A stretch of DNA of 32,820 nt from NCBI GenBank assembly GCA_938084885.1, contig CALKGG010000033.1, positions 1-32,820 of the forward strand. The letters are read 5' to 3'. The position numbers were made by a program, and so were the translations under genes. Origin of the DNA: an uncultured Acidimicrobiales bacterium (lineage in GTDB: Bacteria; Actinomycetota; Acidimicrobiia; Acidimicrobiales; SHLQ01). Of the stretch, positions 1 to 8,753 are shown piece by piece (within the stretch, counting starts at the first letter, position 1; the number at the start of each line of letters is the position of its first letter). The notes beneath the pieces were generated by a model. That model was not told the origin of the DNA. It worked only from the letters and a program-made list of their open reading frames with translations, and searched no databases.

Positions 1-23
1 GGGCGTTGCCCTCCGATGCGCAG

Positions 24-1643
24 CTAGCGGCGATGGTGCGCTCGATAGCGCTCGATGAGCGCGTTCGTCGACGAATCGTGGGCGAGCTCACTCGGTCCAT
101 CGGTCAGCTCGCCAATGATGGCCTTCGCCAACACCTTTCCGAGCTCGACACCCCATTGGTCAAAGCTGTTTACGCCCCAAATCACGCCTTGGACAAACGT
201 CCGATGCTCATAGAGCGCCACCAACTGGCCGAGGACAAACGGCGTCAGCTTCGGCGCCATGATCATCGTGCTCGGGCGGTTCCCGGGGAAGGTCTTGTGA
301 TTGACCAACGCCTCTTCGACACCTTCGGCCCGGACCTCATCGCTGGTCTTGCCAAAGGCGAGCGCCTCGGCCTGCGCAAAGAGGTTCGCAATCAGCGCGT
401 CATGATGATCGACCGTGTCGACATCGGGCTCGTAGAAGCCAATGAAGTCGGCCGGGATCGGCGTCGTGCCTTGATGAATGAGCTGGTAGAACGCGTGCTG
501 GCCGTTGGTACCCGGCTCGCCCCACACAATCGCTCCGGTGTCGTACGGAACTCGTTTGCCATCGAGCGTGATCTGCTTGCCGTTGCTTTCCATGTCGAGC
601 TGCTGAAGGTACGCCGGGAACCGGTCGAGCGCCTGGCAATAGGGGAGCACCGCAAGCGTAGGAAAGTCGAGGAAATTTCGGTAGTAGACGCCAATGAGTC
701 CAAGTAGAGCCGGCACGTTCTCGGCGAGCGGAGCGGTACGAAAATGTGTGTCCATGGCGTGGAACCCGGCGAGCATGTCCGCGAAGTGCTGCGGGCTTGT
801 GGCCAGCATCAGCGAAAGGCCAATGGCCGAATCCATGCTGTATCTGCCACCAACCCAGTCCCAGAACTCGAACATGTTGGCCGTATCGATTCCGAACGCT
901 GCGACACCTTCGGCGTTTGTCGACAACGCCACGAAGTGCTTCGCGATTGCGGACTCATCGCCACCAACAGCATCGAGCAGCCACGAACGAGCGCTCGTAG
1001 CATTCGCCAACGTCTCGAGTGTCGTAAACGTCTTTGACGCCACGATAAAGAGCGTTGTTTCAGGGTCGATCCCCTCGAGCGCTTGGTACAGGTGGGTGCC
1101 ATCCACATTCGACACGTACCGGGCCTCGATCATCTCGTGGCGGTAGCCCATCAACGCCCGGTAGGCCATGTATGGACCGAGGTCCGATCCACCGATGCCG
1201 ATGTTGACCACGGTGCGAATCTGTTTGCCCGTATGTCCAGTCCACTCTCCCGACTGCACCCGACGGACAAAGTCCGCCATGTGGTCGAGAACCCGATGGA
1301 CGTCGGTTGGAATGTCCTGCCCATCAACGGTCAAGGTCGAACCAGCGGGGAGACGCAACGCCGTATGAAGCACCGCTCGGTCCTCGGTCGAGTTGATATG
1401 CGCTCCGGTGAACATGTCCTCGATACGATCCAAAAGCCCGGCAGTGTTCGCCAGGTCGACCAGCGCAGCGACGACGTCAGCGTCGATTAGATGCTTTGAC
1501 ATGTCGACGTGCAAGCCGTCGACGTCGATGCTCAGCAACTCGGCCCGGGTTGGATCATCGGCAAAGCGGTCTCGCAACGAGATTCCCTGTTGGGCCTCGG
1601 CGAGTGTGCTGAGGGCCTGCCATTGCGGTGTCGTGTTGATCAT
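24..1643 (-). CDS. pgi: Glucose-6-phosphate isomerase
   Basis: Cytosolic glycolytic and gluconeogenic enzyme interconverting glucose-6-phosphate and fructose-6-phosphate. The 539-residue product has the usual length of the family and shows its signatures: the phosphate-binding GIGGSDLGP segment, SKTFTTLET, and a [12 protein letters not shown] stretch like that of mycobacterial enzymes. Catalytic residues by homology are Glu352 (in DMESNGK), His383 (NGQHAF) and Lys503 (LGKVLAKA). The gene is complete; its TAG stop lies 23 bp from the window edge. It follows smpB on the same strand with a 48-bp gap, so co-transcription is likely. No strong Shine-Dalgarno sequence precedes the ATG. The identification is secure. 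Confidence 0.97.
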   Translation of the reverse strand: MINTTPQWQALSTLAEAQQGISLRDRFADDPTRAELLSIDVDGLHVDMSKHLIDADVVAALVDLANTAGLLDRIEDMFTGAHINSTEDRAVLHTALRLPAGSTLTVDGQDIPTDVHRVLDHMADFVRRVQSGEWTGHTGKQIRTVVNIGIGGSDLGPYMAYRALMGYRHEMIEARYVSNVDGTHLYQALEGIDPETTLFIVASKTFTTLETLANATSARSWLLDAVGGDESAIAKHFVALSTNAEGVAAFGIDTANMFEFWDWVGGRYSMDSAIGLSLMLATSPQHFADMLAGFHAMDTHFRTAPLAENVPALLGLIGVYYRNFLDFPTLAVLPYCQALDRFPAYLQQLDMESNGKQITLDGKRVPYDTGAIVWGEPGTNGQHAFYQLIHQGTTPIPADFIGFYEPDVDTVDHHDALIANLFAQAEALAFGKTSDEVRAEGVEEALVNHKTFPGNRPSTMIMAPKLTPFVLGQLVALYEHRTFVQGVIWGVNSFDQWGVELGKVLAKAIIGELTDGPSELAHDSSTNALIERYRAHHRR

Positions 1644-1691
1644 CAGGGATCGTGTGCTTTCTTCGTATTCGTTTCGGAGCGTGGATTTGAA

Positions 1692-2240
1692 CTATTGGTA
1701 GTGCTTGCGTTGACGCGAACGAGACATCTCCCGTTCGGCTTCGCGGTCTGCGTCGCGTCGAGCAATATCTTGTCGACGATCAAACTCGCGTTTGCCTCGA
1801 GCAATTCCAAGTTCGATCTTTGCTCGGCCACCAATGAAGTAGATGGAAAGTGGTACGAGCGCCAAGCCGCCGCCCCGAGTGACCTTTGCATCGATTCTGT
1901 CGATCTCGGTGCGATGCAACAGCAGCTTGCGGTGCCGGTCGGGAACGTGCCCAAAAGACGCGGAACCCGTCGACGCATAGGGAGAGATGTTCAGGCCGAG
2001 CAGCCACAGCTCGCCCTCGTCGATCCGGCCATAAGCCTCGGTCATCTGCACCTGAGACTCGCGCAACGACTTGACCTCAGAGCCGCGAAGGACCATGCCG
2101 CACTCGTAGGTGTCGCTAATCTCGAAGTCGCGTCGGGCCCGCCGGTTCGTGGCCACGATCTTTTTGTCGAGTCCGGTAACTCCCGGCTTCTTCTTTCCGT
2201 GCTTATCGCGCTTGTTCGCGTTCTTGTTTGCCACAGCCAT
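1692..2240 (-). CDS. smpB: SsrA-binding protein SmpB (trans-translation)
   Basis: SmpB binds tmRNA and delivers it to stalled ribosomes for tagging and rescue. The 182-residue product has the family core from about residue 25 (NRRARRDF, YECGMVLRGSEVKSLRES, LWLLGLNISPY, HRKLLLHRTEID, KIELGIARGKREFDRRQDIA) and a basic C-terminal tail ending in RSRQRKHYQ. It is slightly longer than usual because of a Lys-rich N-terminus. I chose the ATG at 2240; upstream in-frame sequence does not look like SmpB. A TACTCT box at 2242-2247 lies 7 nt before an in-frame GTG (codon 3), so a leaderless start two codons later is possible. No ssrA gene is visible nearby. It is divergent from the JAMM peptidase gene. 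Confidence 0.95.
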   Translation of the reverse strand: MAVANKNANKRDKHGKKKPGVTGLDKKIVATNRRARRDFEISDTYECGMVLRGSEVKSLRESQVQMTEAYGRIDEGELWLLGLNISPYASTGSASFGHVPDRHRKLLLHRTEIDRIDAKVTRGGGLALVPLSIYFIGGRAKIELGIARGKREFDRRQDIARRDADREAEREMSRSRQRKHYQ

Positions 2241-2267
2241 GAGAGTACCGGCAAAGCAGCACCGGCG

Positions 2268-2273
2268 TAGTCT
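2268..2273 (+). promoter_or_regulatory. Putative -10 box for a leaderless JAMM peptidase mRNA
   Basis: TAGTCT ends exactly 6 nt before the GTG start at 2280 and there is no Shine-Dalgarno sequence. The octamer TAGTCTGT recurs at the same spacing upstream of the aldehyde dehydrogenase, and TAGCCTGT upstream of murI. No convincing -35 element is seen. The promoter role is inferred from this recurring spacing. Confidence 0.55.
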
Positions 2274-2279
2274 GTCGCC

Positions 2280-2744
2280 GTGAGCAAACTCGTCCTCGCC
2301 CGCGAACTGCACGACTCGCTCGTGGCGATGTCTCGGGCGTCGCTACCGAATGAAGCGTGCGGGCTAGTCGGCGGCGTCGCCACCGAACACGGCTGGGAGG
2401 CCCGGAGTGTGCATCCGGTCAAAAATTCGCTCGCAAGCCCTACGGCGTTCGCCCTCGATGGTGCAGCAATGATCGACGCCGAGACCCGCATCGACGACTC
2501 CGGCAACGAGGTGATTGGCGTATGGCATTCGCATCCAACGTCGGCCCCAGTTCCATCGATGGTCGACCTGGCCAATGCCGCGGTCTATGACCCCAATGGC
2601 GTATTCCTCCAGCTGGTGGTCTCGATGCAAGGATTCGCACCGGTTGTTCGGGCGTACCTCTACGGCGACGAAACCACGAACGAGAGCGGAGACACGAACG
2701 GTCAGCTTTTGCGGAAGTACTGGTTGGTTCGCTTCGGCTCGTAG
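2280..2744 (+). CDS. JAMM/MPN+ metallopeptidase, Mec-like
   Basis: Small zinc isopeptidase-type protein (154 residues) with a complete JAMM signature: Glu25 in NEACG, then His83-Ser-His85, and seven residues later Ser93-x2-Asp96. In M. tuberculosis the homologous Mec (Rv1334) removes cysteine from the sulfur carrier CysO. The Rv1334-like position, upstream of murI, the Rv1339 homologue, rph and rdgB, supports a Mec assignment. However, cysO and cysM, which follow mec in mycobacteria, are absent here, so the substrate is unproven. It starts with GTG, with a -10-like box 6 nt upstream. Its last 43 bp overlap the convergent methyltransferase gene. JAMM family membership is secure; the Mec function is inference. 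Confidence 0.88.
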   Translation: MSKLVLARELHDSLVAMSRASLPNEACGLVGGVATEHGWEARSVHPVKNSLASPTAFALDGAAMIDAETRIDDSGNEVIGVWHSHPTSAPVPSMVDLANAAVYDPNGVFLQLVVSMQGFAPVVRAYLYGDETTNESGDTNGQLLRKYWLVRFGS

Positions 2745-3646
2745 AAGCGGGTCAGTTCAGATCGCACCAGCGCGTCGGGCCGACTGGTTACATGCGCCGG
2801 TCCCGGGTTGATCTTGGCGAAGCCTGCGGACTCGACGAGCGAGGTCAAGGTCTGCGGGGTGAACGCATTGATGTGTTCGAGCGGATGAACACATCGGAAT
2901 TCGTCAAAGTTCTTCGGCACCGAAACTCGACCGCAGTTCGGAACCTCGATGATCAACACGCCATCGTGAGTGAGGACTTTTGCCAGCTCCAATAGCGTTT
3001 GACGCGGATCGTCGAGGTGCTCGAGGACCTGGAACAGCGTCACGGCGTGCATTGGCTGCTCAGCTTCATCGCGAAACTCATCGAGCGTCGCCACGATGGT
3101 TACCTGATTGTCTTTGGCCTGAGCTGCGCGAGTCGTACTGAAATCGACGCCCCACGTATCGAACCCGAACAAGCTCGCCTGCTGAAGGAATGCCCCCGCA
3201 CCACAGCCGAAGTCGAGAACCCGCAATGGCGTGGCGCCACTACCGCCATTTGTGCTGCTGGTTTGGTCGGCGTGAAGGAGACGATTGAGACGAAGGAGAT
3301 GTCGAACGTTGTCCGATGCATCGCGAAACATCGCTGCGGGGCCAGCGGCATCTTCGAGGCCGTTGGTCAGCGCACTGATCTGGTTCTCGTCGATCCACTC
3401 GCTATACAGCTGCTCGAGCGATTCTGCGTCGAGTACGTGCTGGTGGTACATCATGTTGCAGTCCGGGCAGCAGACCAATGCAATGGGTAGATCGCCGAGC
3501 TCGGCACGCCAATCCGTTGCATAGTGGAACGCATCCATGAAGTGCTGGACACGGCCATTGGCATACGACGTCGACCACACGGGAACGGCCATCTTCCCAC
3601 CACACGAGATGCACGATTCGCGGGTTAGGAAGTTGAGAGCGGCCAT
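2702..3646 (-). CDS. Class I SAM-dependent methyltransferase with N-terminal Cys-rich domain
   Basis: A 314-residue protein. The first roughly 65 residues carry two CxxC pairs (ESCISCGG and VCCPDCNMMY), consistent with a zinc-ribbon seen in some sugar and secondary-metabolite methyltransferases. A Rossmann methyltransferase core follows, with motif I VLDFGCGAGAFLQQ, an acidic motif II region (WGVDFS) and motif IV-like TLFQVLEHLDD. The substrate cannot be read from sequence. I prefer the ATG at 3646; a TTG three codons upstream is the alternative. It sits on the opposite strand inside a block that otherwise matches Rv1334-Rv1341, in the place of cysO/cysM, and its 3' end overlaps the JAMM gene by 43 bp. 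Confidence 0.85.
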   Translation of the reverse strand: MAALNFLTRESCISCGGKMAVPVWSTSYANGRVQHFMDAFHYATDWRAELGDLPIALVCCPDCNMMYHQHVLDAESLEQLYSEWIDENQISALTNGLEDAAGPAAMFRDASDNVRHLLRLNRLLHADQTSSTNGGSGATPLRVLDFGCGAGAFLQQASLFGFDTWGVDFSTTRAAQAKDNQVTIVATLDEFRDEAEQPMHAVTLFQVLEHLDDPRQTLLELAKVLTHDGVLIIEVPNCGRVSVPKNFDEFRCVHPLEHINAFTPQTLTSLVESAGFAKINPGPAHVTSRPDALVRSELTRFYEPKRTNQYFRKS

Positions 3647-3719
3647 ATGAGGCAAGGGTGCACAACCATTGTCTGCAACAGCAAGTCGGAGGGTGACGCT
3701 CGGCGTCGACCCCAGCCCC

Positions 3720-3725
3720 TAGCCT
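3720..3725 (+). promoter_or_regulatory. Putative -10 box for a leaderless murI mRNA
   Basis: TAGCCT lies exactly 6 nt before the murI ATG at 3732, with no Shine-Dalgarno sequence between. The spacing is the same as for the JAMM peptidase, TrmA-like and aldehyde dehydrogenase genes. No clear -35 element is present. Confidence 0.55.
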
Positions 3726-3731
3726 GTCCAC

Positions 3732-4565
3732 ATGGACTCTCGTCCCATCGGCGTATTCGATAGCGGGTTTGGGGGCCTGACCGTTGCGCGGGCATTGATC
3801 GACCTGCTGCCGAACGAATCGTTGGTCTACGTCGGCGACTCCGGACGTTATCCCTACGGCTCAAAGCCACTTGAGGACGTTCGCGGCTACGCCCACGAGA
3901 TCACGCAATGGTTGATCGATGCGCACGACGTGAAGATGGTGGTCGTCGCGTGCAACACCGCCTCGGCGGCTGCTCTTGACGAACTCCAACGCACCTATGA
4001 CCGGCCCATCGTTGGTGTGATCGATCACGGCGTCAACTCGCTGCTCAAGGTCAGCGAATCGAACAACGTTGGAGTCATTGGAACCGTCGGAACCATTGGT
4101 AGCGGCGCCTACCAAACCGCGGTGACCGCCGCCGACCCCAACGTGCGTCTCGTGTGCGCTGCGTGCCCCGGGTTCGTCGAATTCGTAGAGCGCGGCGAAC
4201 TTGCCAGTGACCAGGTGCGAGTGCTCGCACAACGCCTCCTCTCTCCAATCGTCGATGCCAAGGTCGATGCACTCCTCCTTGGCTGTACGCACTATCCCTT
4301 CCTCGCTCGAACTATTGCCGAGGCGGTGGGACGCGAGGTCGTTCTTGTTTCCTCGGCAGACGAAACTGCCTTCGGGGTTCGTTCCACCCTCGTTGCCAAT
4401 GGCACACTGCGGGAAGGAACCCCGGTCCCTCCGGTGTTCCTGTCGTCGGGAGACATCGACGAATTCGCCCGAATTGGGGCGATGCTCCTCGGCCCCGAAG
4501 TCAAAGACGTCGCACAATGGGTGTCTACTGGAGCAGCACCTACCGAAGTCTCGAACGAAGAATAG
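3732..4565 (+). CDS. murI: Glutamate racemase
   Basis: Converts L-glutamate to D-glutamate for peptidoglycan synthesis in the cytosol. The 277-residue product carries the family's catalytic elements: Asp10-Ser11 in GVFDSGFGG, catalytic Cys74 in VVACNTAS, and catalytic Cys185 with His187 in LLGCTHYPF. The length is typical. The ATG at 3732 is set 6 nt behind a TAGCCT box, suggesting a leaderless transcript. The next gene starts 13 bp after the stop, so murI probably heads the murI-phosphodiesterase operon, as Rv1338-Rv1339 in M. tuberculosis. Confidence 0.97.
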   Translation: MDSRPIGVFDSGFGGLTVARALIDLLPNESLVYVGDSGRYPYGSKPLEDVRGYAHEITQWLIDAHDVKMVVVACNTASAAALDELQRTYDRPIVGVIDHGVNSLLKVSESNNVGVIGTVGTIGSGAYQTAVTAADPNVRLVCAACPGFVEFVERGELASDQVRVLAQRLLSPIVDAKVDALLLGCTHYPFLARTIAEAVGREVVLVSSADETAFGVRSTLVANGTLREGTPVPPVFLSSGDIDEFARIGAMLLGPEVKDVAQWVSTGAAPTEVSNEE

Positions 4566-4578
4566 GAACCCTCTCAAA

Positions 4579-5337
4579 ATGAGCGAGCCGAGCAACCCCA
4601 ATGATCTGCGCATCACGATCATCGGTAGTTCCGGCACCTATAGCTCGGCGGATTCGGCCTGCTCGTCGTACCTGTTACGTACGTCCACGACTACCGTGCT
4701 CGTCGATGCTGGCCCGGGTTCGAGCATGGAGCTGCAACGCCAGGTCGACCTCGGCGAGATCGATGCAATCGTGTTGAGCCATGAGCACCCCGACCATTGG
4801 ACGGAGATGCCGTCGCTCTATCACGCATATCGGTATGGGATTGAAATCCTCGGCCTTCCCGTGTTCGGAACCGCAGGCACCAAGGTTCGACTTGACGCCG
4901 TGTCTCCCGACGCAACCGCAACCGCGTTCGCGTGGACGACCATCGACGAGTCATCGGCGTTCTCGATCGGCGACATGGCATTCACGTTTTCAGCAACCGA
5001 TCACCCGGTTGAAACGCTGGCGATACGTATTGCATCTGGCGGAGTGGCCGTGGCTTACTCCGCCGACACCGGCCCGGCGTGGAGCCCAAAGGACTTTGGG
5101 AACCACATTGATCTGATCGTGTATGAAACCACGCTGCCAACCGAGCTCGAAGAGGCCAAAATTCCGCATGTTTCAGGTCGCCAGGCCGGCGAGCGGGCGG
5201 CTGCTGCAGGCATTAAAACGCTAGTCCTCACGCACGTGCCCCCCGGTCATGACCCCACAGAACGGGCGGCCGCTATCGGTGAAACCTTTTCGGGAACCGT
5301 TGAGATTGCTGTGCCTGGAGCAACGTTTCGGCCGTAG
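4579..5337 (+). CDS. Metallo-beta-lactamase-fold hydrolase, Rv1339-like (possible cyclic-nucleotide phosphodiesterase)
   Basis: A 252-residue MBL-fold protein with the metal-binding motif His68-Glu-His70-Pro-Asp72-His73. Later metal ligands are probably in TDHPVET, SADTGP and LTHVPPGHDP. This is the pattern of the RNase Z/phosphodiesterase-type branch. Its position between murI and rph matches M. tuberculosis Rv1339, which has been described as an atypical cAMP phosphodiesterase; transferring that activity here is inference. I chose the ATG at 4579, preceded by AGGAAC at about 4563-4568 as ribosome-binding site. Open sequence upstream in the same frame overlaps murI and is not conserved-looking. 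It is probably translated from the murI transcript. Confidence 0.9.
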   Translation: MSEPSNPNDLRITIIGSSGTYSSADSACSSYLLRTSTTTVLVDAGPGSSMELQRQVDLGEIDAIVLSHEHPDHWTEMPSLYHAYRYGIEILGLPVFGTAGTKVRLDAVSPDATATAFAWTTIDESSAFSIGDMAFTFSATDHPVETLAIRIASGGVAVAYSADTGPAWSPKDFGNHIDLIVYETTLPTELEEAKIPHVSGRQAGERAAAAGIKTLVLTHVPPGHDPTERAAAIGETFSGTVEIAVPGATFRP

Positions 5338-5403
5338 CGTTGCTCGATCCAAATTCTTTTGCGATTTCAGGAACTCGTAGCGATTGCCGATCGTAGAAGT
5401 GGC

Positions 5404-7260
5404 ATGGATACCACAACCACACACTCTGCCCAGATGGAAACCACCTCGCTGTTCCCTCGCAGGTTCGGCGCGCCGAAGCGTCTCTTTGCACTGCTCGTCA
5501 TCATTGTCATGATCGCTTCAGCATGCGGTCAATCGGAAGATTCGGCCACCGATTCCGCGACGTCTGCAGGGACCGAAACCGCTGACGAAACGGACACCGA
5601 AGGTTTCGGCGGCGATGTTTCCGACGCGGTTGAAACTGACGACTTCGACGTCGACGAAGAAGCAATGGAAGAAGAAGAGGCCATGGAAGACGAGGGCTTT
5701 GCTCCGAGCGCCGGCAGCACTGAACCCGAGTCCCTCGTCGAACGTGTCGAGAGCGGCGACGCCGAAGCAGCGTTGGTCGAGAACCTCGACGATGGAGGCG
5801 ACGCCGAAGACGCCGTTGCTGAGGGCGAGGGCGCTGGCCTCTTTGGAACCGTCGACCCCGACGAGCTCTCCGAGCCACCGGTTAACAATCCAACCAGTCA
5901 AGACCCGCGGTTTACCGACTACGGGATCCGTACCTTCATCGATACCCGAAGCGATCCGGTGTCGACGTTCTCGCTCGACGTCGATACCGGCTCGTACTCG
6001 ATTGCACGCGGCTTCATCGAACAAACTGGTCAGCTCCCTCCACGTGAGTCGGTTCGTGTCGAGGAGTACGTCAACTTCTTCGAATACGGCTATGACGCAC
6101 CACGTGATGGTCTCGACATCGAAGTCGACGGTGGTCCGTCACCATTCGACGACGACACGTGGCTCGTCCGTGTCGGGGTAAAAGCCGAAGAGGTCGCCAA
6201 TGACGAACGCCAACCGGTTGCGTTGACCTTTGTGGTCGACACCTCCGGTTCGATGAACTCCCCAGACCGTCTCGGTCTCGTCAAAGAATCGCTCACCCTG
6301 TTGGTCGAGGAGCTCGATCGTGACGACACCGTCGCCATCGTGACGTACTCGGGCGGCTCCGAAATCGTCCTCGAACCGACCGAGATCCGTGATCGTGACC
6401 GGATCTTCCGGGCGATCGACCGCCTCGAAACCGGCGGTTCGACCAACCTTCAGGCCGGACTCGACGCAGGCTACGGCCTTGCTCGTGACGCCTTCCGTGA
6501 GGACGGCGTCAACCGGGTGATCGTCGCCTCAGATGGTCTTGCCAACGCTGGCATTACCAGTGGCGATGCGCTCGCTGCTCAGCTTCGTGATGACGCCGAC
6601 GATGGCATTGGCCTCGTCACGGTCGGCTATGGCCTGAACGGCATCAACGACACCACCATGGAGCAGCTCGCCGATCAGGCCGACGGCTTCTACGCCTACG
6701 TCGACACAATCGACGAAGCCGAACGCCTCTTCTCCGAAGACCTCACGTCGACGCTGATCACCGCGGCGATTGACGCCAAGATCCAGGTCGCTTTCGATGA
6801 TGAGGTCGTCGACGAATACCGTCTGATTGGTTATGAGAACCGTGCCGTGGCCGACGACGACTTCCGCAACGACGAGGTCGATGCTGGCGAACTCGGTGCT
6901 GGACATCAGGCAACAGCGATCTATGAAGTGGTGTTCGACCGTGACGTGAGCATCGACGACCGAGCCGAACTCGGCTTTGTCAGCCTGCGCTGGCAAGACC
7001 CAGAGACTGGCGAAATCATCGAGATCGAGCAAGACATCGACATGCGAGACCTCGACAAAGACTGGACCGACACTTCGACCAGCTTCCGACAAGCGACCGT
7101 CGTGGCAGCGTTCGCCGAGATCCTCCGAGATAACCCGTATGCAGACGATGTCAGCCTCGAAGCGCTCAGCCAAGAAGCCGACTCGCTCGCTCGGGAGATC
7201 GACACCGACGAGTTCGATCAGTTCGCCGACCTCGTCGAACTCGCCCTCGACTACTCGTAG
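5404..7260 (+). CDS. Secreted lipoprotein with von Willebrand factor A domain (YfbK-like)
   Basis: A 618-residue predicted lipoprotein. A basic N-terminus and hydrophobic segment lead to the lipobox IASAC with Cys41 as lipidated residue. A Ser/Thr/Asp/Glu-rich linker of about 130 residues follows, including the acidic repeat DEEAMEEEEAMEDEG from residue 84. The folded part resembles E. coli YfbK: an N-terminal vWA-associated domain (FSLDVDTGSYSIAR, SVRVEEYVNFF), a vWA domain with MIDAS DTSGSM at 279-284, plus the GGSTNLQAGL threonine and ASDGL aspartate, and a C-terminal DUF3520-like region. It probably binds a divalent cation and a protein partner outside the membrane; the partner is unknown. 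The start could instead be ATG 5434. It is an extra gene relative to the mycobacterial order. Confidence 0.88.
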   Translation: MDTTTTHSAQMETTSLFPRRFGAPKRLFALLVIIVMIASACGQSEDSATDSATSAGTETADETDTEGFGGDVSDAVETDDFDVDEEAMEEEEAMEDEGFAPSAGSTEPESLVERVESGDAEAALVENLDDGGDAEDAVAEGEGAGLFGTVDPDELSEPPVNNPTSQDPRFTDYGIRTFIDTRSDPVSTFSLDVDTGSYSIARGFIEQTGQLPPRESVRVEEYVNFFEYGYDAPRDGLDIEVDGGPSPFDDDTWLVRVGVKAEEVANDERQPVALTFVVDTSGSMNSPDRLGLVKESLTLLVEELDRDDTVAIVTYSGGSEIVLEPTEIRDRDRIFRAIDRLETGGSTNLQAGLDAGYGLARDAFREDGVNRVIVASDGLANAGITSGDALAAQLRDDADDGIGLVTVGYGLNGINDTTMEQLADQADGFYAYVDTIDEAERLFSEDLTSTLITAAIDAKIQVAFDDEVVDEYRLIGYENRAVADDDFRNDEVDAGELGAGHQATAIYEVVFDRDVSIDDRAELGFVSLRWQDPETGEIIEIEQDIDMRDLDKDWTDTSTSFRQATVVAAFAEILRDNPYADDVSLEALSQEADSLAREIDTDEFDQFADLVELALDYS

Positions 7261-7395
7261 CGAGCACATCAGCCACGAGCGCTGAAGACGTCGTGTGGAC
7301 CCCAGGAGAAACAACTGAACCCGCGGCGACCACGCTGCCTAGTCGCTGGGTTTGTCGATAGATTCAGGTGCGACCCTCAAGTACTTGGAGACATC

Positions 7396-8124
7396 ATGGC
7401 CCGTCCCGACGGACGCTCAGACAACGAACTTCGCCCCCTCAACTTTCATCGGGACTTCGTCGACACCTGCGCTGGCTCGGTGCTGGTCTCCTATGGACGA
7501 ACCCGTGTGTTGTGCACGGCGTCGGTGTCGAACGGCGTACCTCGCTGGATGCGCGACACCGGAAAGGGATGGGTCACCGCCGAATACTCGATGCTTCCAG
7601 GGTCGAGCCCCGAGCGAATCCGGCGACGGGTATCGGGGCGTAGCCAAGAAATCCAGCGTTTGATCGGGCGGTCGCTACGAGCTGTTGTCGATATGGGCGT
7701 GCTTGGCGAACGCGAGATCGTCATTGACTGCGACGTGCTCCAAGCCGACGGCGGCACCCGAACAGCATCCATCACCGGCGGCTACATCGCCCTTCACGAT
7801 GCGATTACCCGCCTCATGGCTGCCGGTGAACTCGCCAAGAATCCAATCACCACCGAATGCGCCGCGATCTCGGTGGGCGTCTGCGACGGTGTCCCCGTCC
7901 TCGACCTGCCTTACATCGAAGATTCGACCGCCGAGGTCGACATGAACGTCGTTATGGATGGCAACGGCAACTTCATCGAAGTGCAAGGCACCGCCGAAGG
8001 CGCAGTCTTTGATCGTGACCGTCTCAACCAGATGCTCGACCTCGCCGCAGGCGGTATTGCAACGATCACCGAAGCACAACGAGGTCTTCTGTCGGAGCCT
8101 CCGGTCGAACTCCCCGGTCGATAG
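7396..8124 (+). CDS. rph: Ribonuclease PH
   Basis: Phosphorolytic 3'-5' exoribonuclease that trims tRNA 3' ends; active as a ring hexamer in the cytosol. The 242-residue product has all family blocks: [41 protein letters not shown] with the phosphate-binding arginine, [18 protein letters not shown], and [13 protein letters not shown] with catalytic acidic residues. The ATG at 7396 has GGAG 7 nt upstream. A TAGATT at 7359-7364 could be a -10 box in the 135-bp gap after the lipoprotein gene. rdgB follows after 2 bp, so the two are one operon, as Rv1340-Rv1341. Confidence 0.97.
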   Translation: MARPDGRSDNELRPLNFHRDFVDTCAGSVLVSYGRTRVLCTASVSNGVPRWMRDTGKGWVTAEYSMLPGSSPERIRRRVSGRSQEIQRLIGRSLRAVVDMGVLGEREIVIDCDVLQADGGTRTASITGGYIALHDAITRLMAAGELAKNPITTECAAISVGVCDGVPVLDLPYIEDSTAEVDMNVVMDGNGNFIEVQGTAEGAVFDRDRLNQMLDLAAGGIATITEAQRGLLSEPPVELPGR

Positions 8125-8126
8125 CT

Positions 8127-8738
8127 GTGCCCGCGAGCCCCATCGAAGGAAACGCAGCGGGCCTACCCGTGGTGGTCATGGCGAGCGCGAACCCTGACAA
8201 AGTCGCCGAGATTGCGTTGCTTATGGAGGACGTGGTCGACATTGCGCCACGCCCACCGGAGGTCCCTGACGTCATCGAGGACGCCGACACATTAGAAGGC
8301 AACGCCCGGCTCAAGGCGGTCGCAATCTCGTCAGCCACCGGCCGTGCTGCCATCGCTGATGACACTGGCCTTGAGATCGACCACATCGACGGCGCTCCAG
8401 GTGTCTACACGGCCCGTTTCGCGGGAGAGCACGCCACCTACGCCGACAATGTTGCAAAGGCCCTCGAGGTGCTCGACGGTGTACCGAAAGCGGGGCGAAC
8501 CGCACGCTTTCGGACCGTGGCCTTGTTGTCTCGCCCCGATGGCAGCGAGCTCGTTGCCCACGGCGTGGTCGAAGGCACGATAGCGATCGAGCCTCGCGGT
8601 GAGAGCGGCTTTGGGTATGACCCGATCTTCATTCCCGCCGATTCCGGTGGCCTCACTTTTGCCGAGATGTCAGCTGACGCGAAACACAGAATTAGTCACC
8701 GGGGCCGAGCGTTCCGGGCGTTGCGAGAACTCCTGTAA
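8127..8738 (+). CDS. rdgB: Non-canonical purine NTP pyrophosphatase (RdgB/HAM1)
   Basis: Hydrolyses (d)ITP and XTP to monophosphates, keeping deaminated purines out of nucleic acids. The 203-residue product shows the family motifs MASANPDKVAEI, ADDTGLEIDHIDGAPGVYTAR, GFGYDPIFIP and AEMSADAKHRISHRG, which form the nucleotide and Mg-binding pocket. I used the GTG at 8127, 2 bp after the rph stop; an internal ATG at 8178 would remove the first beta strand, so it is unlikely. The gene is translationally close to rph. It ends 15 bp from the convergent GGDEF-EAL gene. Confidence 0.95.
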   Translation: MPASPIEGNAAGLPVVVMASANPDKVAEIALLMEDVVDIAPRPPEVPDVIEDADTLEGNARLKAVAISSATGRAAIADDTGLEIDHIDGAPGVYTARFAGEHATYADNVAKALEVLDGVPKAGRTARFRTVALLSRPDGSELVAHGVVEGTIAIEPRGESGFGYDPIFIPADSGGLTFAEMSADAKHRISHRGRAFRALRELL

Positions 8739-8753
8739 CACGCGGCGTTGTCG

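Noticed and set aside
6..707. Plus-strand open frame of 233 codons opposite pgi
   Set aside because: It is antisense to the well-conserved pgi gene, has an Arg-rich composition typical of high-GC shadow frames, and shows no recognisable motif.
4201..4578. Upstream in-frame extension of the MBL-fold gene
   Set aside because: It overlaps murI in another frame, is Ser/Arg-rich and unlike the family. The internal ATG 4579 has a good ribosome-binding site.
5464..5477. 14-bp palindrome TTCGGCGCGCCGAA
   Set aside because: It lies inside the signal-peptide coding region of the vWA lipoprotein and is explained by GC-rich codons; no regulatory context.
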